Shown here: piece after piece, positions 33,588-42,861 of the stretch | Layout: each line of letters begins with the position of its first letter | How positions within the stretch are numbered: the first letter of the stretch is position 1 | Origin: CBDFKS01 sp965248905 | GTDB taxonomy: Bacteria; Chloroflexota; Dehalococcoidia; Lucifugimonadales; JAGWBF01 | Assembly: GCA_965248905.1 (NCBI GenBank) | Contig: CBDFKS010000006.1 | Span: 372,001 to 436,000 of the forward strand | Direction of reading: 5' to 3' | Length of the DNA stretch: 64,000 nucleotides | The notes under the pieces: model-generated | Seen by the model: the letters and a program-made list of their open reading frames with translations, nothing else | Databases searched by the model: none | Told to the model about the DNA's origin: nothing | Made by a program: the position numbers and the translations under genes

Positions 33588-35438
33588 ATGGACCCACGAA
33601 CAATACGAAACTTCTGTATCATCGCTCATATAGACCACGGTAAGTCCACGTTGGCCGACCGTTTTCTTGAGATTACGGGCACCGTGACGGCCCAGGAGAT
33701 GAAAGAGCAGTTCCTGGACCAGATGGACCTGGAGAGGGAGCGGGGCATAACCATAAAGGGCAAGGCTGTGACCATGGGCTACCGCGGCAATGATGGCCAG
33801 GAGTATATGCTAAACCTTATAGACACTCCGGGACACGTGGACTTCAGCTACGAGGTTTCCAGGGCCCTGGCTGCTTGTGAAGGGGCGCTGCTGGTGGTGG
33901 ACGCCAGCCAAGGCATCGAGGCCCAGACTATCGCAAACGCCTTTCTAGCTATGGAGAACGACCTCGTGGTAATTCCGGTAGTCAACAAGGTGGACCTTCC
34001 TCAAGCCGAGCCCGAAAGAGTTGCCGGTGAGTTGCAGCAGGTATTCGGATTCTCCAGCGACGAGGTCATGTTCACCTCAGCCAAGGACGGACAAGGCGTA
34101 AAGGAAGTGCTGCAGGCGGTGATTGACCGTGTTCCTCCCCCGGTCGGCGATGAGGATACGCATCTTCGCGCGCTAGTGTTCGACTCGATCTACAACACCT
34201 ACAAAGGCATAGTGGCATACGTAAGGCTGTTTGGAGGCTCCGTATCCAAAAGCGACCGCATTGTGATGATGTCCACCAATAAGGTCACCGAGTCCATGGA
34301 GATAGGCATGTTTACGCCGCATCCCACATCGACAGACTCTCTCAAGGCGGGTCAGGTTGGATACATTGCCACCGGCTTCAAGGATGTTCGGGATTGTAGG
34401 GTAGGGGAGACCCTTACCCTGTTTGACAGGCCTGCTCAAGAGCCCCTTCCCGGCTATATACCTCTGAAAGCCATGGTCTTCGCGGGACTCTATCCCTCCG
34501 ATGGAGAGAACTACCAGTCATTGAGGAACGCCTTGGAGAAGCTACAGCTCAACGATGCGGCGCTGAGCTACGATGCTGAGAGTAGCCCCGCACTTGGCTT
34601 TGGTTTCCGATGCGGCTTCCTTGGCTTGCTTCATATGGACATCGTACAAGAAAGACTGGAGCGGGAATACGGACTGGACATAGTGGTGACGGCCCCCAGT
34701 GTGGTGTATCAGGTGCTTTTGACAGACGGTAGTACGATGGAGGTGGATACTCCATCCAAGCTTCCGGCTCCTAACCTGGTAGAGGAGGTAAAAGAGCCCT
34801 GGCTGAACATGACAATTGTAACTCCCGATCGCCACATCGGCGCTGTTATGGAGCTGATGTCTGCTCGTCGTACCGAGTTCAAAAGAATGGAATATATCCA
34901 GGGCTTGGCTGCTGAGAATGCAACAGGCTCCGGTGATGGAACTGCCAGTGGGGCTAGAGTAATGATGGAGTATTCCATGCCTCTATCCGAGATGCTGGCG
35001 GAGTTCTATAACCAGCTTAAGTCCCGTACTCAAGGCTACGCCTCACTCGATTACTCCTTCGCCGGCTATCGCAGCGCGCCCTTGGTCAAGCTGGACATTT
35101 TGCTCAACCAGCAGTCGGTGGATGCCCTGTCGATGATCGTCCACAGGGATAAGGCCTACCAATATGGGAGAACCTTGGTTGAGCGTCTAAGAACGCTAAT
35201 ACCTCGCCAGCTATTCGAGGTGCCCATTCAAGCAGCTGTGGGTAACAGGATAATTGCCCGTGAGACTGTCAGAGCACTGCGAAAGGACGTGCTGGCCAAG
35301 TGCTACGGCGGGGACATCACCCGCAAGCGCAAACTCCTGGAAGGCCAGAAGGAAGGGAAGAAGCGACTAAAGCGGGTGGGGCGAGTTGAGATACCCCAGG
35401 AAGCCTTCCTGTCGATACTCAAGGTGGAGGAAGAGTAG
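33588..35438 (+). CDS. lepA: Elongation factor 4 (LepA)
   Basis: Ribosome back-translocating GTPase EF-4, 616 aa and full length. The order is diagnostic: NFCIIAHIDHGKST (G1), RGITIKGKAV (G2), DTPGHVDFSYEV (G3), NKVDLPQAEPERV (G4), then domain II. The LepA-specific tail follows: LDYSFAGYRSAPLVKLDILLN, AKCYGGDITRKRKLLEGQKEGKKRLKRVG, and EAFLSILKVEEE. One core residue set is slightly altered (GYRGNDGQEY insertion region), within normal variation. An independent housekeeping gene. Confidence 0.98.
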   Translation: MDPRTIRNFCIIAHIDHGKSTLADRFLEITGTVTAQEMKEQFLDQMDLERERGITIKGKAVTMGYRGNDGQEYMLNLIDTPGHVDFSYEVSRALAACEGALLVVDASQGIEAQTIANAFLAMENDLVVIPVVNKVDLPQAEPERVAGELQQVFGFSSDEVMFTSAKDGQGVKEVLQAVIDRVPPPVGDEDTHLRALVFDSIYNTYKGIVAYVRLFGGSVSKSDRIVMMSTNKVTESMEIGMFTPHPTSTDSLKAGQVGYIATGFKDVRDCRVGETLTLFDRPAQEPLPGYIPLKAMVFAGLYPSDGENYQSLRNALEKLQLNDAALSYDAESSPALGFGFRCGFLGLLHMDIVQERLEREYGLDIVVTAPSVVYQVLLTDGSTMEVDTPSKLPAPNLVEEVKEPWLNMTIVTPDRHIGAVMELMSARRTEFKRMEYIQGLAAENATGSGDGTASGARVMMEYSMPLSEMLAEFYNQLKSRTQGYASLDYSFAGYRSAPLVKLDILLNQQSVDALSMIVHRDKAYQYGRTLVERLRTLIPRQLFEVPIQAAVGNRIIARETVRALRKDVLAKCYGGDITRKRKLLEGQKEGKKRLKRVGRVEIPQEAFLSILKVEEE

Positions 35439-35465
35439 AAACGCTTGATCGCCTACACCTCGTTC

Positions 35466-36338
35466 CTAGCGTTGTCTGATGCACTTCCCCACTGAAGAAC
35501 TTGAACAAGTCATATATATGTCGCCCCGGGAATCGACACGTATCTGGTGACATCTGGGTGTATCGAACCTGGATAGGACATTGCCCTGCTTGTCCCGCAC
35601 CGTTATCCAGCTATCCTCCTCAGTTCTTTCGCACACGTAAACGGTGTCCCCAACCATGTAAATATCCGTGGGCCAACCCAAGTCGGACCATTGAGTGACG
35701 TACTCTCCAGTTGCTGAGAAGATCTGAATACGATTGTTTAACCTATCGCACACGTAGAGTAGGTCATTTTCGTCAATCCAGACGCTATGGGGCGAGCGAA
35801 TCTCTCCTGGCGCCGTCTTGCCGGGTGTGCCCCACGATGAGATGAGTGTTCCTTCGGCTGAGAACCGGTGAACCCGGCAGTTACGATAGCCGTCAGACAC
35901 GTACAGGTCACCCGTGGATGAGGGAAACAACCTGGTCGGCCGGTTAAAGGGCCCGGCGGCCCTGAGCACCTCGGCTTCATCCTCATTACAACCCGTATCC
36001 GAAGGTTGGCCTCTTGTGCCCATTTCCAGCAAGGGCTGGCCGTCTAGGGAGTACTTGGTGGCTAGGTGAGCGCCCCTGTCGGCTAGATAAAGTATGTCGT
36101 CGGGGCCAATGTATATTGTGTGGGGCTCTACTACAGTTCCTGTGCCCCAGGAGCTGAGATAGTTACCCTGGTTGTCGAACACCAGCATGGGTGGAGACAT
36201 TTGCTGCTGGCAGACGTGAAGCCTTTCTTGGGAGTCAACTGCAACGCCGGTTACCGTGCCAAAACTCCATCCGGACGGCAGCTTGGCCCAGTTCTCTATT
36301 AGCTCGTATTTATATTCTCCGCTTCCTATAACAGTCAA
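35466..36338 (-). CDS. NHL-repeat beta-propeller protein
   Basis: A 290-aa six-bladed NHL-type propeller. Repeats such as VTGVAVDSQERLHVCQQ, PHTIYIGPDDILYLADRG, PTRLFPSSTGDLYVSDGY, PHSVWIDENDLLYVCDRLNNRIQIF and PTDIYMVGDTVYVCER each give the hydrophobic strand pair of one blade. It resembles the propeller of peptidyl-alpha-hydroxyglycine amidating lyases and SMP-30-like proteins. No signal peptide. A TTG start follows AGGAGGT. Function is unknown; binding or lyase/lactonase roles occur in the family. Confidence 0.82.
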   Translation of the reverse strand: MTVIGSGEYKYELIENWAKLPSGWSFGTVTGVAVDSQERLHVCQQQMSPPMLVFDNQGNYLSSWGTGTVVEPHTIYIGPDDILYLADRGAHLATKYSLDGQPLLEMGTRGQPSDTGCNEDEAEVLRAAGPFNRPTRLFPSSTGDLYVSDGYRNCRVHRFSAEGTLISSWGTPGKTAPGEIRSPHSVWIDENDLLYVCDRLNNRIQIFSATGEYVTQWSDLGWPTDIYMVGDTVYVCERTEEDSWITVRDKQGNVLSRFDTPRCHQIRVDSRGDIYMTCSSSSVGKCIRQR

Positions 36339-36408
36339 CGGTTTAGACCTCCTATCATATTACTTCTTGGTTAATCCGAATTACATTAAACTTCACGACG
36401 CAGTCAGG

Positions 36409-37422
36409 CTAAAGGGCGTGCACGGCCGGTAACACCTCTTTGCCTACCAGTTCAATGTGTTCCAGCACATCCTTCTGAGGCATATCAGGGTAGAATAGTC
36501 GAAGACAGATACTGGTAAAGCCCAACTCCCTGTAACGGCTGATCTGCTCAATGCACTCCTCTGGATTGCCGAGAATGAATGTGTCCTCCATCAAGACTTC
36601 CAGGTCTCCCGTTACTTTGCTGGTCAGCTCGGAGTCCGTGCCATGGAGCCCATGCTGGGCGTAGACCTCGTATTTCTTCTCGAAGCCCGCGCGGGCCTTG
36701 TCCAACGCCTCGGTCTTACTGCCGGCGCAGTAAAACTCTCGAACGATCACCATCTCGTCCGGTACCGGGTGGCCTTGCTTCTGTAATGTCTGGTGGTATA
36801 GCTCGATTTGCTTTTGTGCGGTGGTGTATGGTTGGGCCGGCCCGATGAACAGAATGTGTCCCTCGCGCCCAACTCTCTCTACGGCAGGGTCGCTCATAGC
36901 CGCCAGCCAGATATTGGGATGTGGCTTTTGATATGGGAATGCGGTCGGCCGGGCATCCGTAACGTGGAAGTAGCGACCGTGATGAGTCACCTCTTCCTCG
37001 GTCCATAGCTTGATCATGAGCTCCAGGCTCTCAGAGCAACGGGCTCCACGCTGAGACATGCGTGTACCAAAGGCTTCGCACTCCTCGGGCCTATATCCAA
37101 GGCCCAGGCCGAGGATGAGGCGTCCCTGGCAGATATGGTCCAGGGTGGCTACCTGCTCGGCCACGTCCACTGGGTTTAGTAGAGGCAGCAGCAGAACGGA
37201 CGTCGCCAGCTTCATTTTCCCGGGTTCAGCGGCCAGTCGCGCCAGCACCGGCAAGGGCTGGAAATGCTGGAAGGGGTCTATGAGGTAATGGTGTGCCCAG
37301 CAGTAAATGTCGAACCCGGCGTCTCGTGATGCTCGGAATTGCTCCAGTTGGTCCTTCCACTGCTGCTGTAAGTCGATGCTATCCCTTGGAACCACCTGGC
37401 CTACCTGGTAACCCACCTCCAT
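36409..37422 (-). CDS. LLM-class flavin-dependent oxidoreductase
   Basis: Luciferase-like oxidoreductase of 337 aa. Conserved pieces are DAGFDIYCWAHHYLIDP, KMKLATSVLLLPLLNPVDVAEQVATLDHICQGRLILGLGLGYRPEECEAFG and PHPNIWLAAMSDPAVERVGR. The HxYLIDP-like segment and QGRLILGLGLGY favour the monooxygenase branch of LLM enzymes. GGAGGTGAGCC precedes the ATG. It is not obviously in an operon; the NHL gene follows on the same strand after about 70 bp. Confidence 0.9.
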   Translation of the reverse strand: MEVGYQVGQVVPRDSIDLQQQWKDQLEQFRASRDAGFDIYCWAHHYLIDPFQHFQPLPVLARLAAEPGKMKLATSVLLLPLLNPVDVAEQVATLDHICQGRLILGLGLGYRPEECEAFGTRMSQRGARCSESLELMIKLWTEEEVTHHGRYFHVTDARPTAFPYQKPHPNIWLAAMSDPAVERVGREGHILFIGPAQPYTTAQKQIELYHQTLQKQGHPVPDEMVIVREFYCAGSKTEALDKARAGFEKKYEVYAQHGLHGTDSELTSKVTGDLEVLMEDTFILGNPEECIEQISRYRELGFTSICLRLFYPDMPQKDVLEHIELVGKEVLPAVHAL

Positions 37423-37681
37423 GGCTCACCTCCTCCGCACAATTTCAGCATATCCCCGCACATGGGTCAAGAGCGATGGTCGGGAAGGGGCATCTGCTCC
37501 TGGCAGAACTCACAGGCGAGCATTTTTTGATTTTATTTACTAGCTTGTGTCCATTTGACGGCTCTGCTAAAATCTACGTGACGTCCGTACCAGTGGCTAT
37601 CGAGAGTAGTGCTGGTCGGCCGTTAGTTCGAGATCATTCGATTTAGGTGTAGACTAACTGGAATTATAAGGAGGTAATGAG

Positions 37682-38467
37682 ATGGCATCTTTTTGGGAAA
37701 TACAAAGAGTTCCATCAGGCGGACCTTATCTGGATGACATGAATACCTATGTCAGCCAGCCAAATGAGCCGGGGAGACACCCGGCAGTCATCGTGATCCA
37801 GGAAGTGTTCGGCGTCAACAGTAATATCCAGTCCATAACGGACCGCTTCGCGGCGGAAGGCTATTTCGCTGTGGCCCCTGCCCTCTTCCACCGTGAGGAC
37901 ACCAACGAGGAGGTAAGGGGCACCAATCCCGTCTACGGCTACGGCAACGCCCCCGACTTGGAGCAACGGCAGCAAGCCGTGGGCAACTGGCGGGACGATG
38001 ACGTTATTCTAGACATAAATACCACCATCGAGTGGCTACGAAGGCACCCAAGGGTTATAGGTGACAAGATCGGCATCGTGGGATTCTGCGCTGGGGGTCG
38101 AATCACCTATTTAGCGGCTTCTTCATGCCCCGGATTGAGCGCCGCAGTGCCCTTTTACTCAGGCAATACCATGCGCGGCTGGGGCGATGGGCCGACGCCA
38201 TTTGACCGCACCGCTAATATCAATTGTCCTGTGATGGGTAACTTCGGCGAGGATGACCAGAACCCCACGGTGGATGACGTGGCCAAGATCGAAGCCGAAT
38301 TAAAGAAGCATGGCAAGGTTTACGACTTCAAGATGTATCCCGGAGCCGGTCACGGCTTCTTCTGTGATGAGCGGGCCGACTACCGTGAGGCAGCAGCCAA
38401 GGATGCCTGGACGAGGACATTGGGCTGGTTTGCCAAACACCTCGCGCCTGTCACTGCTAAAGCCTAA
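37682..38467 (+). CDS. Dienelactone hydrolase family protein
   Basis: Alpha/beta hydrolase of 261 aa. The dienelactone hydrolase hallmarks are present: QEVFGVNSNIQ with the gating glutamate, nucleophile Cys136 in GFCAGGR, Asp191/192 in FGEDDQNP, and the histidine of GAGHGFF. The cysteine nucleophile separates it from ordinary serine esterases. It hydrolyses enol-lactones in aromatic degradation or related carboxylic esters. AAGGAGGTAATGAG precedes the ATG and an intrinsic terminator follows, so it is probably monocistronic. Confidence 0.93.
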   Translation: MASFWEIQRVPSGGPYLDDMNTYVSQPNEPGRHPAVIVIQEVFGVNSNIQSITDRFAAEGYFAVAPALFHREDTNEEVRGTNPVYGYGNAPDLEQRQQAVGNWRDDDVILDINTTIEWLRRHPRVIGDKIGIVGFCAGGRITYLAASSCPGLSAAVPFYSGNTMRGWGDGPTPFDRTANINCPVMGNFGEDDQNPTVDDVAKIEAELKKHGKVYDFKMYPGAGHGFFCDERADYREAAAKDAWTRTLGWFAKHLAPVTAKA

Positions 38468-38493
38468 GTCTGTTTCGGAACAATGTAAATGTA

Positions 38494-38527
38494 AAGGCGG
38501 CTGTATACGCAGCCGCCTTCCTTTTTA
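38494..38527 (+). terminator. Intrinsic terminator after the dienelactone hydrolase
   Basis: AAGGCGGCTG at 38494-38503 pairs perfectly with CAGCCGCCTT at 38510-38519 around a 6-nt loop, followed by CCTTTTTAA. Confidence 0.9.
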
Positions 38528-38674
38528 ACCAGTTACAGGGCATTCGCATTATAGCGTAGATTGGTATATCTGCAGCTTGTTTGGTTCGTGTATGAGTGTT
38601 ACCTTTAAATTATGAACAATAGAGACTGAGGCCGTGACAGCACGGAGTTTACTCTTTGTTGGAGGAGGCGCGCC

Positions 38675-40171
38675 GTGGCTCAAGCTACTCATATACCGAC
38701 CTACTACAACTACATCGGCGGTAAATGGCTGGAATCGATCTCAGGCCGCACCTATACCATTACCAACCCCGCTAGCAAAAACACAGTACTTGGCACCATC
38801 CAAGCCTCTGTTGTCGATGACGCAAACTCCGCGATAGAGGCTGCCCACGCTGCCCTGTCAGGCTGGTCCTCCACCCCTGCTCCCCAAAGAGCTGCCGTTC
38901 TTTATCGTGCCCTGGAGATAATGCGGGAGCGCCAGGATGACATCGCACGCACCATTACCTTGGAAGGGGGCAAACCCTTGCCTGATGCCCAGGGAGAGGT
39001 TAAGCGTGCGATGAATATCACCGAGTACGCCGCCGGCGAAGGACGGCGTCTGTTCGGGTATACCACCCCCTCGGAGCTTCCCAACACGGTTGCCTACACT
39101 ACACGGCGGCCCATAGGAGTAGTGGGAATAATTACTCCATGGAACTTTCCTATCGCCATACCAGCCTGGAAGTTAGCCCCGGCCCTCATCTGCGGAAACA
39201 CGTTAGTGCTCAAACCTGCGTCCTCAACTCCCATAAGCGCCGTGAAACTGGTAAAGGTCTTCGAGGACGCTGGGTTACCCCCTGGAGTGCTTAACTTGAT
39301 AACCGGGCCGGGAGCGTTGGTGGGCAATACTCTAGTCTCGCACCCCAATGTGAAAGGCATCTCCTTCACCGGTTCGACTGAGATAGGCTCCGGCATCTAC
39401 TCCCTTGGCGCCAGTGGCCTTAAGAAGGTGCAGTGCGAGATGGGCGGTAAGAATGCGGTGATTGTCCTGGCCGATGCCGACATGGATAAGACGCTGGGTG
39501 GCATTGTCCAGGGCGCCTTCGGCTCTACTGGGCAGCGATGCACAGCCACCAGCCGCGTCATTGTTGAGGAATCTATATATGAGCCTTTCATGCGGGAATT
39601 ACTCGACCGCACCTCCACGCTCAAGATCGGAGATGGCATGGAGCCTGGCGTCGACGTGAGCCCTCTCTCCAGCCAGTACCAGTTCGAGAAGGTTATGGAG
39701 TACATCGGCATCGGAACGGAGGAGGGAGCTCGGCTGGCCTATGGAGGTCGGCCTCTTTCGGGTCCAGACTATGACGATGGCTACTACATTGAGCCTACCA
39801 TCTTCACCGACGTGGACCCGGCGATGCGCATTGCCCAGGAGGAGATATTCGGGCCGGTGCTGACGGTGTTCAAGGCTGGGGACCTGGATGAGGCGATCGA
39901 GCTGGCCAACAGCGTCCAGTTCGGCCTGTCCTCTTCTATCTACACCAAAGATCTGACCCAGGCCTTCCAGTACGTCGACCGGGTGGAGGCGGGAATCGTG
40001 CACATCAATGCGCCCACCCTGGGAGGTGAGGTGCACCTTCCATTCGGCGGGATGAAGGCGTCGGGTGTTGGCGCCAGAGAGCAGGGCACCGAGGCAGTTA
40101 ACTTCTTCAGCGAAGTGGTCACGGTGTACGTGGACTACGCCGGCTCCCCTACCCAGGCAAAGTTTATCTGA
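38675..40171 (+). CDS. NAD(P)-dependent aldehyde dehydrogenase
   Basis: ALDH of 498 aa oxidising an aldehyde to its acid. Catalytic Glu255 is in VQCEMGGKN and Cys289 in GQRCTATSR. IGVVGIITPWNFPIAIPAWKLAPAL and FTGSTEIG bind cofactor, and QEEIFGPVLTVF closes the active site. The pattern is closest to 2,5-dioxovalerate (alpha-ketoglutarate semialdehyde) and succinate-semialdehyde dehydrogenases. GTG start behind GGAGGAGGC. Confidence 0.94.
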   Translation: MAQATHIPTYYNYIGGKWLESISGRTYTITNPASKNTVLGTIQASVVDDANSAIEAAHAALSGWSSTPAPQRAAVLYRALEIMRERQDDIARTITLEGGKPLPDAQGEVKRAMNITEYAAGEGRRLFGYTTPSELPNTVAYTTRRPIGVVGIITPWNFPIAIPAWKLAPALICGNTLVLKPASSTPISAVKLVKVFEDAGLPPGVLNLITGPGALVGNTLVSHPNVKGISFTGSTEIGSGIYSLGASGLKKVQCEMGGKNAVIVLADADMDKTLGGIVQGAFGSTGQRCTATSRVIVEESIYEPFMRELLDRTSTLKIGDGMEPGVDVSPLSSQYQFEKVMEYIGIGTEEGARLAYGGRPLSGPDYDDGYYIEPTIFTDVDPAMRIAQEEIFGPVLTVFKAGDLDEAIELANSVQFGLSSSIYTKDLTQAFQYVDRVEAGIVHINAPTLGGEVHLPFGGMKASGVGAREQGTEAVNFFSEVVTVYVDYAGSPTQAKFI

Positions 40172-40193
40172 TTAGCGAAATGTTGACTCGGTT

Positions 40194-41378
40194 CTAGGTT
40201 GCCGCTGGGGTCGCCTGCTCCTCAGCCTTCTTGAACTCTGGAAGCACGTACTTGCCCATCATCTCTATGGACTTCATCACCTTTTCGTGAGGGATGGTCT
40301 CGGTCTGAATCATGATCATCAGCTGATCGCATCCCGCCTCCTCATGGAGCTTGATGGCCTTGATACAGCTTTCCGGGTCTCCGCCGATAATAACGCCCCG
40401 GTCACACATGGTATCGGCATCTAGCTGCTCCCATGCCCGATGCACGAAGGTCTCGTACCCGAATCCCTCCACATAGCTCTCGGGATTCTCGGTGTCGTCC
40501 AGCCCCTTTACGTCGCCGAGACCCTTGAAGTTCCCTCGAAGGTGCTCGGGCACGCCGCCCCAGTTCTCGAGTAGCTTGGCGTAGACATCCTTCTGGTCCT
40601 TGACGTACGGTTTGTCCGGCCCGAAAAAGGTCTTGGTGGACTTGGCTGCCAGCTCGCGGGCTTCTCTATTATCTTCACCGCAGTAGCCTAGAGTCGAGTT
40701 GGCCCACTGGTTAGTGACCACGGCTCCCACCGGGTTGGAGTGACGAATCCTCTCTCGGTACTCCTTGATGTGCGGCTTCAGAAGCTCGGGTGCGCTGGAG
40801 CCGAAGGAGAGTATGCCGATGCCTTTATCCGCTGCCATCTGATAGGTGGACGGCTGCAACGCTGCAACCCAGATTGGAGGATGGGGCTGTTGGTAGGGCT
40901 TCGGAAGTACCTGGCGCGGAGGTACGCTCCAGTAACGGCCTTCCCACTCGAACGTGTCCGACTCCCAGATCTTGGGCACCATAGCGAGGGACTCCTCCCA
41001 CATGTCGCGGGTCTCCCGTGGGTCAAGGCCCATCCCGGTCTGCTCGTAGGGTGCCGAACGGCCCGTGCCGAAATCCACCCGCCCGTGAGACAAATGGTCC
41101 AGGAAGGCCACGCGTTCCGCTACCCTTACGGGATTGTGATACGGCAAAATAACCACGCCCAGGCCGAGCCTGATCCGCTTGGTCTGCCTGCTCAACGCGC
41201 CGTAGAAGATCTCGGGGCATGGGGAGGCTGAGAACCCGGTAAGGAAGTGGTGCTCCACAAACCAGAGGTAATCGAAACCAACCTCGTCTGCCAGGATGCA
41301 TTGATCTAGAGTCTCCTCGATAACCTTATGATCATCCAGAGTCGGCCTCTGCATCTCGTACTGTAGTGCCAGCTTCAT
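40194..41378 (-). CDS. LLM-class flavin-dependent oxidoreductase
   Basis: Bacterial luciferase-like monooxygenase family, 394 aa. EVGFDYLWFVEHHFLTGFSASPCPEIFYGALSRQT contains the EHH motif of the luciferase/alkanal monooxygenase-like branch. RIRLGLGVVILPYHNPVRVAERVAFLDHLSHGRVDFGTGRSAP is the typical flavin-binding core. GGAGGTACGTC precedes the ATG at 41378, so the longer frame to 41474 is rejected. Its own promoter lies at 41416-41444. The third LLM gene in this window. Confidence 0.92.
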   Translation of the reverse strand: MKLALQYEMQRPTLDDHKVIEETLDQCILADEVGFDYLWFVEHHFLTGFSASPCPEIFYGALSRQTKRIRLGLGVVILPYHNPVRVAERVAFLDHLSHGRVDFGTGRSAPYEQTGMGLDPRETRDMWEESLAMVPKIWESDTFEWEGRYWSVPPRQVLPKPYQQPHPPIWVAALQPSTYQMAADKGIGILSFGSSAPELLKPHIKEYRERIRHSNPVGAVVTNQWANSTLGYCGEDNREARELAAKSTKTFFGPDKPYVKDQKDVYAKLLENWGGVPEHLRGNFKGLGDVKGLDDTENPESYVEGFGYETFVHRAWEQLDADTMCDRGVIIGGDPESCIKAIKLHEEAGCDQLMIMIQTETIPHEKVMKSIEMMGKYVLPEFKKAEEQATPAAT

Positions 41379-41415
41379 GACGTACCTCCTTAGCCAGTCG
41401 CCTAAAGTTGTCCAC

Positions 41416-41444
41416 ATTATAGCGGTGCGGGAAGAGGCGGGCAA
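41416..41444 (-). promoter_or_regulatory. Sigma-70-type promoter for the 40194-41378 LLM gene
   Basis: On the minus strand, TTGCCC (41444-41439), 17-bp spacer, TATAAT (41421-41416). The 5' leader would be about 30 nt. Confidence 0.7.
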
Positions 41445-41673
41445 GGAAAACAGCTGATCCGGCGGCACACTCACCTTAATTGGTGGTGTGGGTAACGGGA
41501 GACAGAATCGTGAGGCTGGTGTCTCGATTGGCTAAGGGGAAAATTGACACACCATGGATCGGTGAGTAGACTCACTCTCAAAGCCAGAACTATAGCGGTT
41601 AGTTCTGGCGGTCCGATAAGTCAACCTCGCATAGACAACTCTATGTCATTCTAAGCAATCGAAAGGGGACACC

Positions 41674-42783
41674 GTGAAAAGCATCGAAATCGACCGCAGC
41701 AAGCGACTCAGAGATGATCCCGGTAAGGGCCACAATCGTTGGCACCCGGACATTACCCCGGTTCTCGAGGTGGACCCTGGGGAGGAGGTGGTCATAGAAA
41801 CCCGTGATGCCATAGATGGCCAGGTACGACCGGACATGACGGCAGCGGACCTGGAGTCAGTCGGCACCAAGGTAGCCCATGCCCTTACGGGGCCCGTCTA
41901 TGTAAAGGGAGCAAAGCCTGGCGATTTGCTTGAAATTGAGTACGTGGACATCATTCCCCAGACCACTGGCTTCACCCAATTCAGGCCTGGCATTGGGTTC
42001 TTACGGGACCTCTTCACGGAATCTTATCTGGTCCACTGGCAGATGAAAGATGGCTGGGCCACGTCTGCTCAGCTTCCAAAGGTGCGGATAGCCAACGGCT
42101 CCTTCATGGGCACAGCAGGACTTGCTCCATCCCATGTTCAAAGGGAGGAATGGGCCCGTCGAGAGGCGGACTTGAGCAAGAGGGGTGGCTTGGCATTCCC
42201 CCCCGACCCCGAAGATGCGGTGCCCTCCGGTGGGCACATCGCCAACGAGGGCCTGCGGACGATTCCACCGCGGGAGAACTTTGGCAACGTGGATGCTAAA
42301 CAGCTTACAAAAGGGTCTCGCCTTCTGATACCGGTAAACGTGGATGGAGCATTATATTCTGTGGGGGATGGCCATTTTGCCCAGGGCGATTCCGAGTGCT
42401 GCATAACCGCCATCGAGATGGGCGCTACCATAGCCGTGCGGTTCAAAGTGCACCAGGGAGAGGCCGCCAAGCATAATATCCGATGGCCGCGCTTTGCTCA
42501 TCCCGGTTACTTCTTGCCACCTGAGTGGGCGGCGCCGCGGAACTTCATCGCCACCGTGGGTATGCCCATCCGAGATGACGGAACTCAGGAGGGAGAGAAC
42601 GTTACCCTGGCATGTCGCAACGCCATAATACACATGATCGAGCTGCTTCAGGAGCGGGGATGGAGTAGAGAGCAGGCGTATATTATCTGCAGCGTTGCGG
42701 TGGACTTGAAGGTGAGCAATCTGGTGGATGTGCCCAACGTCACCGTGTCCGCCTTCTTGCCGGAGGATATATTCCAAGGGTAG
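41674..42783 (+). CDS. Acetamidase/formamidase family amidase
   Basis: FmdA/AmdA-type amidase of 369 aa, hydrolysing small aliphatic amides to acid and ammonia. Characteristic segments are HNRWHPDITPVLEVDPGEEVVIETRDA, VYVKGAKPGDLLEIEY, PPRENFGNVDAKQLTKGSRLLIPV and GALYSVGDGHFAQGDSE, which includes the active-site region. It ends VSAFLPEDIFQG. GTG start behind AAGGGGAC. The D-aminoacylase gene lies 78 bp downstream in the same direction; the two may form a unit for N-acyl or amide substrates. Confidence 0.94.
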   Translation: MKSIEIDRSKRLRDDPGKGHNRWHPDITPVLEVDPGEEVVIETRDAIDGQVRPDMTAADLESVGTKVAHALTGPVYVKGAKPGDLLEIEYVDIIPQTTGFTQFRPGIGFLRDLFTESYLVHWQMKDGWATSAQLPKVRIANGSFMGTAGLAPSHVQREEWARREADLSKRGGLAFPPDPEDAVPSGGHIANEGLRTIPPRENFGNVDAKQLTKGSRLLIPVNVDGALYSVGDGHFAQGDSECCITAIEMGATIAVRFKVHQGEAAKHNIRWPRFAHPGYFLPPEWAAPRNFIATVGMPIRDDGTQEGENVTLACRNAIIHMIELLQERGWSREQAYIICSVAVDLKVSNLVDVPNVTVSAFLPEDIFQG

Positions 42784-42861
42784 TTATTCGAGTTCGCTAA
42801 CAATACGCTGGCTTAAAGTGCACTTTAGTATGGTGGCAGGCATACATAGAGGAGGATTGTC

